DNA of 64,000 nt from Scytalidium lignicola (taxonomy: Eukaryota > Ascomycota > Leotiomycetes): the NCBI GenBank assembly GCA_002812745.2, contig NCSJ02000215.1, forward strand, positions 1 to 64,000, read 5' to 3'. Shown in pieces: positions 46,179-58,832 of this stretch. Made by a program: the position numbers and the translations under genes. The stretch's first letter is position 1. Every line of letters starts with the position of its first letter. Below the pieces are notes generated by a model that worked only from the letters and a program-made list of their open reading frames with translations, was not told where the DNA came from and ran no database searches.

Positions 46179-48584
46179 TTTGATGGTAAGAACCAGAAAT
46201 TTGGGTTCAGGTTAATGATTGTTTGAAGGTCAGGGAGATTAATCGAATTTGAGGAATCAATTGAGCGCTGGTAGAGAGTATATATACACCTATGGTCTCT
46301 GAATGACTATCACAGCTTAGCTATTGTCTATCTGGATGTAACCATAGTTTTAAATCCCTCTTTCTTTAAAAATGGGTAGTTTGTGATGATTTGAGTTCTA
46401 TTGTGGTAAAGTGAAAGTACTAGGGACTTACGGCTCGCTCCTGCTTCCTGGCTATCGATATGATTGAATTGGAACCGATCACCTTTTATCGGGATAGGCA
46501 AGTGACATTGAAGTTGCTGGCTATATAACATCTTTATGGAAGGTGGGTTTAGTACGGTATTTTGCTTGATTGATGTTCTATGTTTGTGATCTCACGGACT
46601 CGGGGTCGGTCATTCGAGGCTTCTGAGTTCCTGGCCTTGCTTGAGAACAATAACTCGCAATGCGACACTGGCTTCCCAACTCAGTCAAGATCTTCTTGCA
46701 CACCAAGAATCTACGAGCAAAATGGGATTGCTACAGGGCAGTAAGCTTCGATACAAGGGAAGTGGTATTGTGTCAGATGTTGAGGTAAAAACACATTACT
46801 TAGAAACAGTGGGATAAATTCAATTGAGAATCCTACAAGACAACTACCATACAATTTATAGTGTGAAGAGTACTCCAGGTAACTTTACAGGCTTTCGTCG
46901 GATGACCTTCACCTAAACCAATGGTCATGATTACCTTTTATCAAATAAAAGCTTTTTTTTTAACAGCGGATCCTTAAGGTAGACATGCGTAATAGCCTTT
47001 TTATGATGCAGCATATATGCAGCATAAGGAGTAACTTGAACGAGGATTGAAAAAGGGCAGCGCGTTCTCCTTCGCCGGAAAATATATCAGGGCTTTCTTT
47101 TTAATTCTTCGCTTCATATGATACAGATACTAAAAGATGATCCTGTATTAAAAGAACGGTAATTCGGTAAGTGGCACCTCATATATGCGCTGCGGCGGAT
47201 CTACCCTCCGGAGTGCTTGTGCCGAACTGCCGCAGTACGCAATGTCAACAACAGGTGATTATCACACGCCAATCCTGACATGAAGAAAATCCGTTTCTGT
47301 TCACAAAGGTGAGCAGAGCTGCTTTACCGACAGTTTTGGGTGAGTCAAGGTGAGCATGGGTGAGTGAGGGTGAGAGCGTTGAAGGCAACCTGTTTCGGCT
47401 CCTCAGCTGCAACTGCCGCCAGCTAAAATTGGAAAAAGGTTAGCTAAGGACTTGTTTGAAGCCAATTCTGGACCCTTGTCAAGTAGAGGGTTACGACAGC
47501 TGTGTGAAATCACATCAAGGGAAGATCTATACCAAGGCACTATCTGCCCGAGGAGTAGACAATTTTATACGCGGATAAAGTTACGCCAAGAAAGGATAGT
47601 ATAGCTTTGATTTGTCCTGTATAGCTGGGAAATTCATGCAGAGCAGGCTTGTATCACGTTAGTTCATCTGGTGACAGAGTTGCTACAAGGAAAAGGCTTG
47701 TATCAAGANTTTTTTTCTTGTATACCAGGGAAATCCAAAGCTAGCAAAGCAAAATTACATCAGTAGTAAAGTTATATTGATCAGTAAGGTTTGGGTATAT
47801 AATGTTTGACGTGATTTCTGAATGTCTTAAGATTGATAAAAAGAAGATAACATTACAGAGGAGGGGACGATAGTTGTATTCAGCTTGCTTTGCCCTTTAG
47901 CATAAGGTGGTTAGTCTACAAGTGAAAATACTACAACAAAGAAGGCTCTAGTAATGCTCAGCTTGCCCATTTTCTCAGAATGATATGGACTAATCTGCTA
48001 GAACAGGAGTTTTTTGTGAAAAAGTTATAGCAGTACTTTACTTAGCCCTTTAGCATAATATAAGGCTATCAAGGAAGAATAAGAACTTTGCACAACTTAA
48101 TCTCTGACGAGATGAACTAAAAGAGAGAGAGGATACAGCAAGGCTAACTATCCAAGATTTGCTTGCTATCAACCTAAATTTAACGCATAAATCAGCTTTA
48201 CATGCTTCTGATTTTTGTGTTTTATCTGGATAACATCATAAAGTATACTACTGGCCGATATACTAACTTGAATTTATCAGTTAACTGCCAAGAACAAGAC
48301 TATAAGTAACTAGTCAGGAATATGTCATATCTTAGCGGAGATATAACCTAGCTAGTCATAGAATGCAGTCTGAATATAACGGATAAATCTAGGTTATCTG
48401 CTCATTTACTGAATGAGTATCAGGACATTATGTTTTCTGCTTTCTATATTTATTAATCTTTATTTCTTTGTCAGGATTTCAGTATTAACTTCTTTTTTAA
48501 TATTATTAAGCTTATTAGATTTTAATATTATGTCTAGAACACTTATGTTTAAAGTAATGATTAAATCTTTTGATATAACAAGTC
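46179..48584. other. Gene-poor transition with decayed sequence
   Basis: 2.4 kb with no intact gene. From about 47,430 one plus-strand frame looks protein-like for some 50 codons (AKDLFEANSGPLSSRGLRQL..) before stops appear. It may be a transposon or gene relic that I cannot name. Composition drifts to AT-rich after 48,000. Confidence 0.45.
47309..47377 (+). repeat. Short GGTGAG-type interspersed repeats
   Basis: Five GGTGAG(T) words within about 70 bp, four of them in the last 40 bp. They resemble sub-terminal repeats of a DNA transposon, but no matching inverted end was found. Confidence 0.4.
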
Positions 48585-48813
48585 TGTTAAAACATATAAT
48601 AATTATAGATAATTATTATTATTAGTAGAATAACGGTTACGTACACATGATATTCATGTGCTCCTGTAAGCTAGTCCTGATTAGGTAGTAAGAACAAGCA
48701 AAGCTCTTACAACTTCACTCTCTTACCCTTAATTGTATAACAACAATAGAATAGTACAACAAGTATATTATGTATAATTACATACTGTACTTCATACTAC
48801 AAGTGAACTAACA
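48585..48813. repeat. LTR-like dispersed repeat, less mutated copy
   Basis: From about 48617 it matches 16360-16559. Taken from TGTTAAAAC at 48585 to ACTAACA at 48813 it has TG..CA ends with inverted TGTTA/TAACA, as an LTR does. The flanking five bases (AAGTC, CTGAT) do not match, so if it is an LTR it is not a simple solo insertion. Confidence 0.5.
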
Positions 48814-50460
48814 CTGATTAGTTTGTACATACAAATTAGGAGATTATCATTCAATCAATTAGATACTAGGCAGTTTACTTTTGAAGTTGAATCTCAAGAG
48901 ATTACAACTTCTATTCAGTTGGACATTCAACAATCTACTTACAAAGCTAAAATCCACCTAGTTAAAAGGAGAAATAACTATTTACCAACTTATAACCTAA
49001 TTGATTAAATGTTAAGTAGTCCACTTTCATAATTATTGTTACTGAACTTGTTTTTACTAAAAATAACATATTCAGTTAGATATTAAGTAGTTTACTTATA
49101 AAGTTGTGTAATTAGCCAATTAACTAATTTTATTCGAAAAACTATTCTTTTATAACTCATTTTTATTAATTTTTATTTAAAAACTACTTATATTCTTTAT
49201 TACTCTTCTTATAGACCAGAAATAATATGTCAAAACCATAATCTTTTATCTTACCTTCACTTTCATCATAAAGTTATAAACTTCTATAAGTATACAAGAG
49301 AATTTAAAAGCTTATAAAATTATAACAATCAAGAAGACCAAGAAGTTATTATACTCTTAAAGATATCTGTCCAAGTTCTTAAAATCACAAAGTTTACTAC
49401 TTATAAGTAAATACTCTTTATACTCAAGTATAACCAACTTTGCTTTTCAACTACTTAAACATCTTGTACTAATATTAATAAACAATAACATAAAGCTTAA
49501 GAATAACAAAAAAACATAGTAAAAATAAAAGATATAAGGGGGAATACAAAGGAAAATAAGCTAAAAACTATTATAAGGATAACAAAGAGTATTATAAAGG
49601 TAAATTAGACAACATTAATCAAGAAATAAGAATAAGGAATAAACCTTAAGGATATTACTATAAAGAATATACAAGAATACTTAATTATTAAGGTTTACAA
49701 GTATTACCTTAACAAAATTAATATTAAATTAAAACTATAATAATCTTGACTATAATGGAACTAATAGACTATTATTGTAATTATAGTAATTTTTATAATA
49801 ATACTTACGATCTCAAATCATTTAAGATTATCATATACTACATAATAGGATTTATACATATATTATGCATTTTGTACATTATACTCCATGTGACTGGGTT
49901 TAATGGGTGCCCACTGGGTATCCACCTCCACCCATAGGGTTTTTCCCAAATAGGAAACCCACCCACTGGAGCCCCATGGGTGGTTTTAGGAGTGCTCAAC
50001 CCACCCATGGGGCCCCATTCCGCACTCTAATTACTTTTAACTATAATGAAGCAGATTTACACAAAGATATTAAACAAGTTAAACAAATTGATAAGACAAT
50101 TAATATAAAAGTACAACTAAAACATTAAAGTAAGTTTAAGTTTATAACTTATAATAATTACAATTAAAAGGAATATTAGAGAACAAGCAAAGTAACCTGA
50201 TAATGATAACATTGTAAAAGAGATAAGAAATAACAGTATAAGAATAACAAGTAACAGTAATAACATATTCAAGTTAAGTAAGATTAATAATAATTAAAAT
50301 AGAATATAGTATATATATTATATAAGAGAATACAAATAAACAGATTATAATAATATTTTCAGAATAAACCATTTATATAAAGTATATTGTACAAATATTT
50401 CTTATTATTATACTTAGTCTATATCGAAATATTATTAATATTTAAAAAGGTTATTGTATT
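48814..50460. other. AT-rich RIP-like block
   Basis: Very AT-rich; presumably decayed retrotransposon body attached to the LTR-like repeat. No motif found except the GC-rich island listed separately. Confidence 0.5.
49889..50030. repeat. GC-rich island with perfect 13-bp inverted repeat
   Basis: About 140 bp of ordinary-to-high GC inside AT-rich DNA. It holds GCCCCATGGGTGG (49971-49983) and its exact complement CCACCCATGGGGC (50001-50013) with a 17-nt loop, plus several GGGT/ACCC words. It resembles the sub-terminal CCCA-rich zone of fungal hAT-type miniature elements; that identity is a guess. Confidence 0.5.
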
Positions 50461-50599
50461 AGCCCCTTGTTCGGAAATGACGGTTGTTTGCTCGGAAAGG
50501 AAATCTTAGTCTGCCCGAGTTAAATGGTGTTGAATTTGTTAGCTTTGTAATTTGTTGCTGAGAACTTCTCTCAAATACTAAACCTTTTTGTTGGAAAGC

Positions 50600-51290
50600 T
50601 TTATTCAGAATCGAAAATATCCGACAGATATTACCTACAAACTATGGTTGTTACCTATCTGCCAGCGTTCCTGCTTTTCTGTCTCCTATTCCCGGATGCT
50701 CTGTACAATGAAGTCGTTAGCAGGAATACAACTCGAGCTCTTATCAGTTTCGTTGGTTAAAGCTGGCTCAGCTTCGCTTACGTTGGGCATGGTAGTTTGT
50801 CGTTGCCAGTACTCCCCCTTGACTTGCTTGCTCTTATCTACCTCCTAGTATCTGCCCTCCTTCTCTCCGAACCATGACTGCATCGAAATTTCCCGGTATA
50901 GCTTATCGTCGGGTACTCTTGCTTTCTTGTAGTCCTTGTTGGCATACTTTCTCAGCGTATCCCGGCTCCGGGTTTTGAAATCGCAATCCTGACATGCACA
51001 ATACCTCTTTCAGATACGGAGAATGGGCTGAGGAGCAGATCCATTGTCAGGCCGTTTGATGGTCGAACGATTAGATCGGATGGGAGATGCTTTGATATAT
51101 GCTTTGACTTGCTAGCATCGTTAGGGCTTGACTTCGTGTGTACGGCTTAGATGACGCGGGAATCCAGTTGGCGATGACAGAGCATGTTTGCATAGAACGC
51201 AGATGAGCACGTTGAACTTCTCGTTCAGTATTATAAGATCACACAAGTCTTCGGGAACCAGACCGGCTATCTTAAGCTTGTTTATTTGCA
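50600..51290 (-). pseudogene. OrsD/DUF3505-type zinc-finger relic 1
   Basis: Minus-strand frame ILNEKFNVLICVLCKHALSS with PRHLSRTH gives the first C2H2-like finger (about 51175-51245). The second finger keeps CACQDCDF but its His pair is Tyr (LRKYANKDYKK), a CAT/CAC-to-TAT/TAC, RIP-type change. Then comes the family signature MQSWFGEKEGRY followed by a linker (ANDFIVQSIRE). Several stops, including TAG at Gln-like positions. The family is known from fungi (OrsD) and its role is unclear. Non-functional. Confidence 0.6.
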
Positions 51291-51489
51291 TGTGATAACT
51301 AAAATACGTCCGCGGTATTAAGGCAGTATATCATTCCACGATTACAATATTCACAAAAACGAATTTACGTGGTTTTTACAAAGAGCTGGTCTCGACTTTG
51401 CACTTTACATCTATGAAACTTACCTTAAGGCTTTAATTTCCCTTGACATGGGGTTCTGGGGGAATTTGGGGTTAGCTCGATTACCTGGT

Positions 51490-53290
51490 AATCAGGTTAA
51501 AGTAGCACAGGCCACTCTTGCATAACTTCCCATACAAAATTATTCTGATTACCTAGTATTCGGGGGAGCTTAATCTTAGGATTTGCTTGTTTATGAACCA
51601 GCTGATGTTCGTTCGACAGCCCTCTTTTCTGGCAATCTTTCGACCGTGAACTAGAGATTCCATCAGGCAGGCCAAGGAATGAAAGCTGCCATTGCATATA
51701 TATTTGACTCGTATGCTTTGTAATCGACCAATCGGATCGGCATAAGAATTGCGATTAAACCAGAATAAATAAACATATTCTTGAACCGGCAGAATATATT
51801 CCAGCATCTGAAGCCGGCAAATCCAGATAAGGCCGGCAAGAACTGGAGTAAAGGCAGAGGCTATTCTGTAAACTAGACTGTAAGAATGCAAGCCTAAAAC
51901 CCTTACAAAATGGATCAATGGCAGGGTTTGTTCTCGCCCTGGCTGGCTAATTTGGGAGATGAACTAACAACTGAACTTGAATAACCATTCTGTAACCTGC
52001 TCCATCTGGATTAGATCTAGCCAGGCATCCGGATCCATCCCAGGGCCAGCATTAGAATCCCTGAAAAAATCCAGTCCCTGATTCTGCATCCGCTTCTGAT
52101 TCTTATCAAAGATATTCCAGATTTTTGCTAGAATAGCCTGTTGTTAATTCAATAAGAGCAGACCATATATGTCAATCTTCTTGGCTAAAGTATATGAAAT
52201 GGCCCGAACAGTTTGCAAATCGGCCGCTGGATATCATTACAGCTATAGCCAGATTACTGGAACTAGGATCTCGTCAGGAGAATGTGCTGGGCGTTTGGGA
52301 GGCCCAGGCAGTGGTTAGCTCAACCCAGACCGAAATGCGGATCCAGATTTTGCTAGAATTGCTTAATCGGGTAAATTAGCTTTGATTCAAAAGATCAGAC
52401 AAACCTTAAATTGAATTCTGTCGATTTGACTAATATATGTTTGCTAGGTATTTGAACAATGCTTACAAATCTTAAATACCATCTCATTCCAGGTCAGATG
52501 TTGGATATTATCAAATGATTTTAGCCAGTATCATCAGCATTATCCATTTAAATTACCAGAGACTCAACATACCATAAAATGTTATATCAATCTGTGGAAG
52601 CGATTTTTGATTTATATTTGTCGAATTTGGATTCAGTCTAAGTCGATTTGTCGTATTGCTGTGTTCAACCTCAGCATCCCAAGTCTCATGGTCTTGGTCC
52701 TGCTTGGTCAGCCGGTTAATTTCGTCCTGCTGCAGCTGGTTCAAGGCTAAGCAATCCCAATCCGGCTCTGTCATCCGTTCTCGATCTCGCTGTCGGTCTC
52801 AATCCTAGTCCTGGTCTTGATCCTGATCGGCTTGAGCACTAGCAATCCAGTATTTGGCCCGTGAATCCTTATACCAGGCCTGCAGGGTTATCGAGGTCCG
52901 AAAATAATTTTGGTAAGCTGTGTTATACAGGCCACGCTGAGCATTCAAATGCCGTCGCATTTGCTTGTGGCTGATGGTCAAGAATCGGCAATCCCGACAG
53001 CTGAAGCCATTAGAATAAACAAATAAAAATGGCAGGATTGGCGAGTGGTCAGACAGTGGTATCTGCTCACAATCTCCCAAATCTACCAGATCCAGGGTTT
53101 GACAATAGCTAACTACTAACCGTCGAATGCGAACTGCCAACTAATGGCAGCGAGATAAATGCCAATCCAGCTGTGACTGGCTTACCGGTTGCTTGTGGAC
53201 ATGGCAGTACAACAGCCGATATTCTGGCATGTATTCAAAAACATCAGGAAATAAGCTCAGATTTGGAACGACTGAATTTAAGTTAAAACC
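51490..53290 (-). pseudogene. OrsD/DUF3505-type relic 2, with C-terminal region
   Basis: Minus-strand order: a first finger region (MPEYRLLYCHVHKQPV..WHLSRCH, near 53,150-53,230), TAG at a Gln-like position, then a second finger (FSCRDCRFLTISHKQMRRHL) and LQAWYKDSRAKYWIA (to about 52,810). An Asp/Gln-rich linker and a segment to 52,553 follow. After a gap the frame resumes at about 52,140 as AILAKIWNIFDKNQKRM.. and at 51,918-51,500 as VKYICNGSFHSLACLMESLV with HGRKIARKEGCRT. The last part resembles the region preceding a RecQ-like helicase in large fungal proteins with these fingers, but no helicase motif is present here. Several stops; non-functional. Confidence 0.55.
52150..52380 (+). other. 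Inverted segment within OrsD-type relic 2
   Basis: Here the protein-like frame is on the plus strand: WLKYMKWPEQFANRPLDIIT followed by AIARLLELGSRQENVLG, resembling the domain that normally follows the fingers. It lies at the expected place in the gene but in the opposite orientation. Both sides of it carry AGATTTT(T)GCTAGAAT (about 52,116 and 52,340), a short direct repeat. Confidence 0.45.
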
Positions 53291-53306
53291 CTTATTTTCC
53301 GTGGTT

Positions 53307-53450
53307 GNAAAAAAAATTAAATGAAGATTAAAATAAGAATGAGAATAAAAATGAAGAGAAATAGAGAGTAATAAGAATTAGAATAAGAATGAGAACAGAG
53401 ATAATGAGAATAAGGATGAGAATAAGAACAGGAATGGTAATAGGAATTAA
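53307..53450 (+). repeat. Purine-rich (GAATAA-like) simple-sequence tract
   Basis: About 140 bp almost free of C and T on the plus strand, built from variants of AATAAGAATGAG. A low-complexity tract. Confidence 0.8.
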
Positions 53451-53689
53451 CATTACTTGCTAAAACATCTTCTCGTAAGATTTTTCCTTTCATCTCACAT
53501 TATGGATTGATTCGCGTCTTTACCCATGATTGAAAGTTTAGTTACAAGAATTCGCGTCAACAAATGTCTGATGTCCAAGCTTTCTAGGGGCTAAGCACGA
53601 ACTTCTAGAGAATCAGAACCCCAAACAAGTCATTTATGCGTGATTTCGACGGGTGGTAGTGAGGCGCAGTACCAGGCACCATGTCACCG

Positions 53690-53830
53690 CGTAAAGACAC
53701 AAGGCGCAAAAAGATGGATAAAAGAGCAAGAAGGGGAAAGGCGGGAAAGGGGAAAAGAGGTGCAAGTCCAAGAAGAGGCGGGCGACCGCGATCTATCTTT
53801 ATGGAGGAGGAGGAGGAGGAGCTAACGAGG
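53690..53830 (+). repeat. Purine-rich tract with GGAGGA run
   Basis: Polypurine stretch ending in a (GGA)n run near 53,803-53,820. It yields Arg/Lys/Glu-rich frames on the plus strand in two frames, which I take as compositional and not as a gene. Confidence 0.6.
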
Positions 53831-55160
53831 GGCTTTCGAGGTCAGCCTGACTTACCGGTTGTAAGCCTGACTTGTCAGCTACAAGCCTAGCAATTTCCTA
53901 TCCACCTTAGCTGAAAGTGGGGTACGGCTCCGCTCAACAGTAGTGATATGTAGTATTGTTGGCGAGCTATATTGTGAGCTATGACTATTATTGTAATAAT
54001 CGAAATTGTCGTGATTCAATCTTAGCTCTGCAGACACATCCTTGCAGTGCTTTAGTTGTGTACGGTAAACACATTAATGGTTACATATGAAGATTTAACG
54101 GTCAGTGAAATGGATTCAGATGCGACTCTAGCGCCTGCACGAGTCAAGTCCTATCCACGCTGGAAAGTAGGATCCTTTCGATAGAAAAGCCTCACGATTG
54201 CGGCGGAGACATGTTGCATGGTTCAAGATTGTAGTGCTGGATGAGGCTTGCAGCTGATCCAGGCCGACCCCGTGGCTATTATGGGAACTGGATCAGGTAC
54301 CTGAGTGTAGACCAAGAATGAGGCTGTTTCTCTCCTATTACTACCCGGCTACTTTCTCTGTAACTTGTGATGCAGTTGATTAATTATACTTTTAATTCTA
54401 TTAACATCTACACAAACTCTGTTTGCTTATTGTAAATTGCGCCTTTACTATGCCTGAACGATATCGAATCTAAAACAATGGATTACTGTTGGCTGCCCTC
54501 TTTGACTGTGCCACCCACCTGCTCCAAACATACCCAGCCGCTCGCAGCCTCGTCCAACAGCTTCGTGCTTAATATCCATCCATGATCACTCCGTCAATGC
54601 CCTCGTATTCCGACCTTGATGTTTCCGACAATATAATTGGCGAGTTCGCCGAAACATTCAGGGAAAGTCCATCCCTGGCATATTTTGATAATATATCAGT
54701 ATATTGGTAGTTGATCACTGGTTGATCGGTAGCTGACCTGGTCAACATTACAGTAACTTGTTCAGTGTATTTATGTACGTACAGCACTACTATGTACCCC
54801 CCTGAATTACGTTAGTGGCAAGATTGCGAACTGAAGTGAATAGCTAATTCGAGATGATAAATCCTGGAAATTCTCCACTTTTGCCGCTCCTCCCTTGAGC
54901 ATGAAAAGCGATCGACTACGATTTGAAAGGCACAGCAATTGTTGATCTTCTTCAGCTTCTCCTCTATGCTGTCCTTCTACCGTTCCGAATAGTCCGACAA
55001 GGGCGATGAAAAGGTATAAAGGAAACCTCTCATCCAGGTTTTTCTCCAGCAGGATCCCTAAGAATATCATCGAGTGGGACTGCATCCTAGAATTTCTATT
55101 CAACTTCATCTATCAACGTCTTTCACTTTATAAGTCTTATACCACCATTTCTTCATCAAA
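53831..55160. other. Intergenic, 1.3 kb
   Basis: No gene recognised upstream of the secreted-protein gene. The minus-strand frame 54807-55109 looks accidental. Confidence 0.5.
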
Positions 55161-55618
55161 ATGGTTTCAGCCACCCGTGCTCTCGCCGCCGCCATGGCTT
55201 TCCTTAGTATCGCCAGTGCAACATCCCTAGTGAGGACTTATCACTTACATTTCCCTCCTCAGCCACCAAACTAACTTCTCTTAGCACGTCAACAAAGGCT
55301 GTATAATCGCCAACAACGAGGGCATCTGCGCTGGCAACCCGCCCCTCTATGTCAATGGTGCAACTGACGTATATGCCTGCATTACTGTATCCGGGAGCAG
55401 CGCCACCTCCTCTTGCTTTTTCCAGGGCACCATTCCCCCAAGCTGGGATGATGCTTATTGGGGCGAGGATAACTGTGTTTATAGCGCCGGCAGCAATCGT
55501 AAGTCCTTGAAGAATTATACATGCAGGTGAACTTGCAGGGGGCTAATCTGTGTATATAGCTATTTTGGTGGGCTGCGCTTCGAACACCAGCCCACAGGCC
55601 GTTCCAAATCCTTACTAG
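55161..55618 (+). CDS. Small secreted Cys-rich protein
   Basis: Three exons, 55161-55229, 55285-55498 and 55560-55618, with introns 55 and 61 nt; 113 aa. Signal peptide MVSATRALAAAMAFLSIASA. The mature part has six Cys (KGCIIANNEGICAG, VYACITV, SSCFF, DNCVY, VGCAS), an even number fitting three disulfides. It contains DDAYWGEDN and ends VPNPY. No named domain recognised. Small size, secretion and location beside AT-rich repeat DNA match the pattern of fungal effector genes, but this is inference. Exon joins are in phase and splice sites are good. It carries no RIP-type stop. Confidence 0.72.
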
Positions 55619-58453
55619 AATGCGAAATATGGAGAGGGGACAAAGCCACAGTAGTTGTATTCTTCTGGGTATTGACGATGAAAAGAAACAGAGAAGAATA
55701 AGAAGACAGAGACTTGTTTACTTAAAACCAAGATATCTTTGCTGATTATTACCATGCTAATAATCTCTCATTACAATATTAACAGCCACTCATTCACAAT
55801 TGTTTCAATATTATACAGCTCATGATATATCATCTTCATGGGAGATTACGTGTATGCACAGGTTGTAGACAGAATGAAATTTCGCATACTAAGTATATAA
55901 AAGCCCACTAAGGATTGAAGAGAATACACAAAACTCTACGCAGCTCAATTTATCGGAGACATTAATGGCTGGTTCCTTGTATAACTGGTAGTTGATCCTT
56001 GTACGGCAGATATTCTGCTGTTCAGGCTTTCTCTCGCGTCGATTAACTTCCTTATTCTTATGTATATATACCTAGACTAGCTACTCTCTTCACTTGGTAG
56101 TCGACTTGTGTTTTTCTGGTCAACAAAAAACTACACAGTACACGTTTCAGGGCGTAGTTATTGGTTGAAAAGCACAGTTCGATTACGGAATAAGGAGGGC
56201 ATATATACTACCGTGGTACAGGCCCAGGTCTAAGCGAATGAGAATATCAGAACTGCCAGGTAAAACCTTGGCTTTTGTGCGCTTTTTCCGTTTTCACCTT
56301 TTTTGCGTCCGTGCCTTCTCTCTTACGTCCGTGTGTCTTCTCCTGGTATTCGCTCTCAGGCCTCAAATACCAACTAGTCTCTTATCCACAAACGTTGAAA
56401 TATATCAGGTCTGTTATGGTTTGTTCAGCCAATCAATACCCCAGTATTTTTATTGGTCGAAGAAACAGGGGGCCGATGTAAATAAATTTTGGTACCCAGA
56501 TGTAAATTTTCAGCTTGAGTTAACGGTTGCGTATTTTGATCCAGAAAAAGAGTATAAATTGTAAGCAAGTATTGCGATTTCATATTTTACATTAGTTTTC
56601 CATTATATCCTATGGTTGAGTTGTTATTATCAAGTTAAGGTTAACCCAAGAGTTTTCGTGAGGGCAGTTAGTCAGCAAGACCCAGTTCCCTAGACTAAGG
56701 ACTGAGGGTTCTGCACTAGGAATATTAGTAGCATGCAGGTGAGTTAAACCACACATTAAGTCAACTAGCATAAGATGAACAAGAAGATGAAAGGTTAAAT
56801 GTGTACAATATTAAAGCCAAGTTATAATTTGTAAAAAGTAAAAGGTTTATACGTATTATTATGTAGAAAAGTTAACCAACAAACAATCGAAGATTATGAT
56901 TTAAGTATAACATGTCCAACAAGTTAGTATATATTATTATGTAAAAAGGTTAGTATTCATTTGATCGCGAAAAATTAGAATTTGTAATATTTAACATTAT
57001 GATAATAGTAACATCATTCATAAGGTTAATTAGCACATAGTAAGTATACTATCAGCATGCTAAGATTCATGTTGTGTACTATGTGGCATGGAATAAGAAA
57101 CAATCGTAAGATAGTAATTAAACTGTTATAAAAAGACAATATTCACAAAATTAACTAGTTATTACATATATATCATCAAATACAAACTTAATAATATGCA
57201 CGATTTTAAGATTAACCAGTTGATTGAACATATATTATTAAACACATATCATCAAACCAAGTTACAAGAATAAACATAATAAAAGAATACGTCCATTTGC
57301 TTGAGTTTCCGGCCATCATTTATACTACGTGTAAATATAACATGTTACATGACTACATCGATGTTCATTTTACAGCTAAACCCCAACATAGATTAAACAA
57401 GAAAGACTAAGAGCAATTAATCTAAAAGATCGCCCAAATCGAAGGATTAATCCCAGATAAGCATATGTTAGCATAACAAGTGTTCTCATTCTTCTTAAGC
57501 ATAATATTACTTATTCTAACATTGGCTAAGCTTAAAACTAATAGTATACAGTACAAGTTCAACAATAAGAGTAATAGATATGCGTACATATGTTAGAAGT
57601 TATAATAGATGTACAAGCATTGTTTATAAACATACTAATAACAAAGTTAATAAAAACGTGGTTAACTCAAAAAGAATAATAATATTAAAGTATTTAACAT
57701 ATTATAAAAAACTAACATTTATTATTAATGGTTTTTCAAGTAAAAGCTTATTTTTAATATTATTACTCTAAATAAGTTTATCTTTAATATTATTATTAAC
57801 ATTATACTATTAGTATTATGTGTACAATATTATACAGTATAAAGCTTGTTTAAGCTTGTATGTAAGTCTGAGCAGTAAATAACATTAAGTACTTATTATA
57901 CAACTTNAAAAATTTGATTAGTTAAAATAACTCTAAGTATAATAATACATTATAAATATAAGTTAAAATCAAAGATAAACTAAAAGTACTTACATTTACA
58001 ATATATAAGAATAAGAATAATAAAGGATAAACAAAGAAAAAAAGNAAAAAAAAATCACAAAATCAAGAGTATTTATACAAAAATAAGTTAAGACTAATAT
58101 TAAGCTTAACTATGAATTTTATTATATGTTTTACTTTACAAAACATAATTTTTAAAAAAGATTATTAAAAACAAAGAATTAAAGAGTCTTAAAATGTAAA
58201 AGATATTATATGAAAATAAATTATACAATTCACTTATATAATAAATAAATTAAAATATATATAATAAAGATATTAATATAATAAGTATATAGTATAATTC
58301 ACTTATACAAAGAATAAAATAAAATATACATAATAAGAACATTAACATAATAAATGAATTATACAATTTACTTGTATAATAAGTAAATTAAAGTATATAT
58401 ATAAATCAAATAAAACTTTAACTTATTTATAAATATTTTATTTTACTTTTTTT
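55619..58453. other. Transition into AT-rich block
   Basis: Ordinary composition to about 56,720, then very AT-rich. A 108-codon plus-strand frame at 56238-56564 looks unconvincing. No gene or repeat identified. Confidence 0.5.
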
Positions 58454-58811
58454 TGTTACAGGTTTTACCATAACACAATGATTGGTGTAAGCCTAAAGCT
58501 CGATATACAGCAGAGTATATATAGAGAACCTAACAATCACATAACATGAGTAGGACCCTAAGGACTTGAGGAGTCCAAGGGGTCCATGGACCTAGGGGAC
58601 CTGAGGGGTCCAAGAAGTCCAGTTGGATTTCATTATCTATATAAGTATACTATAAGAACATAAGAGTAGACTCCTCATGTTCAACCTAAATATATTACTG
58701 TACCCTACCCTCGACTTAGTAACCTGCTTGTATGTCACACATTTCCATTGTCCTTGAACATCTACCTTACCCTAGGCTATCCAATGACCTAGATAGTGTA
58801 ATTTTGTAACA
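58454..58811 (+). repeat. Gypsy B 5' LTR
   Basis: 358 bp with perfectly inverted ends TGTTACA..TGTAACA. GC-richer than the body. It contains tandem GGGGTCC/GGACC words (about 58,570-58,625) and CTATATAAG at about 58,638 as a probable TATA box. The 3' LTR is beyond the window. Confidence 0.8.
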
Positions 58812-58832
58812 TTTTGAACACTACCTATCTTG

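Noticed and set aside
53640..53890. Two overlapping basic frames of 61-69 codons
   Set aside because: Both come from a polypurine tract; Arg/Lys/Glu runs in two frames at once indicate low complexity and not a gene.
56238..56564. 108-codon plus-strand frame
   Set aside because: No family, no splice support, and only slightly longer than chance frames in this composition.
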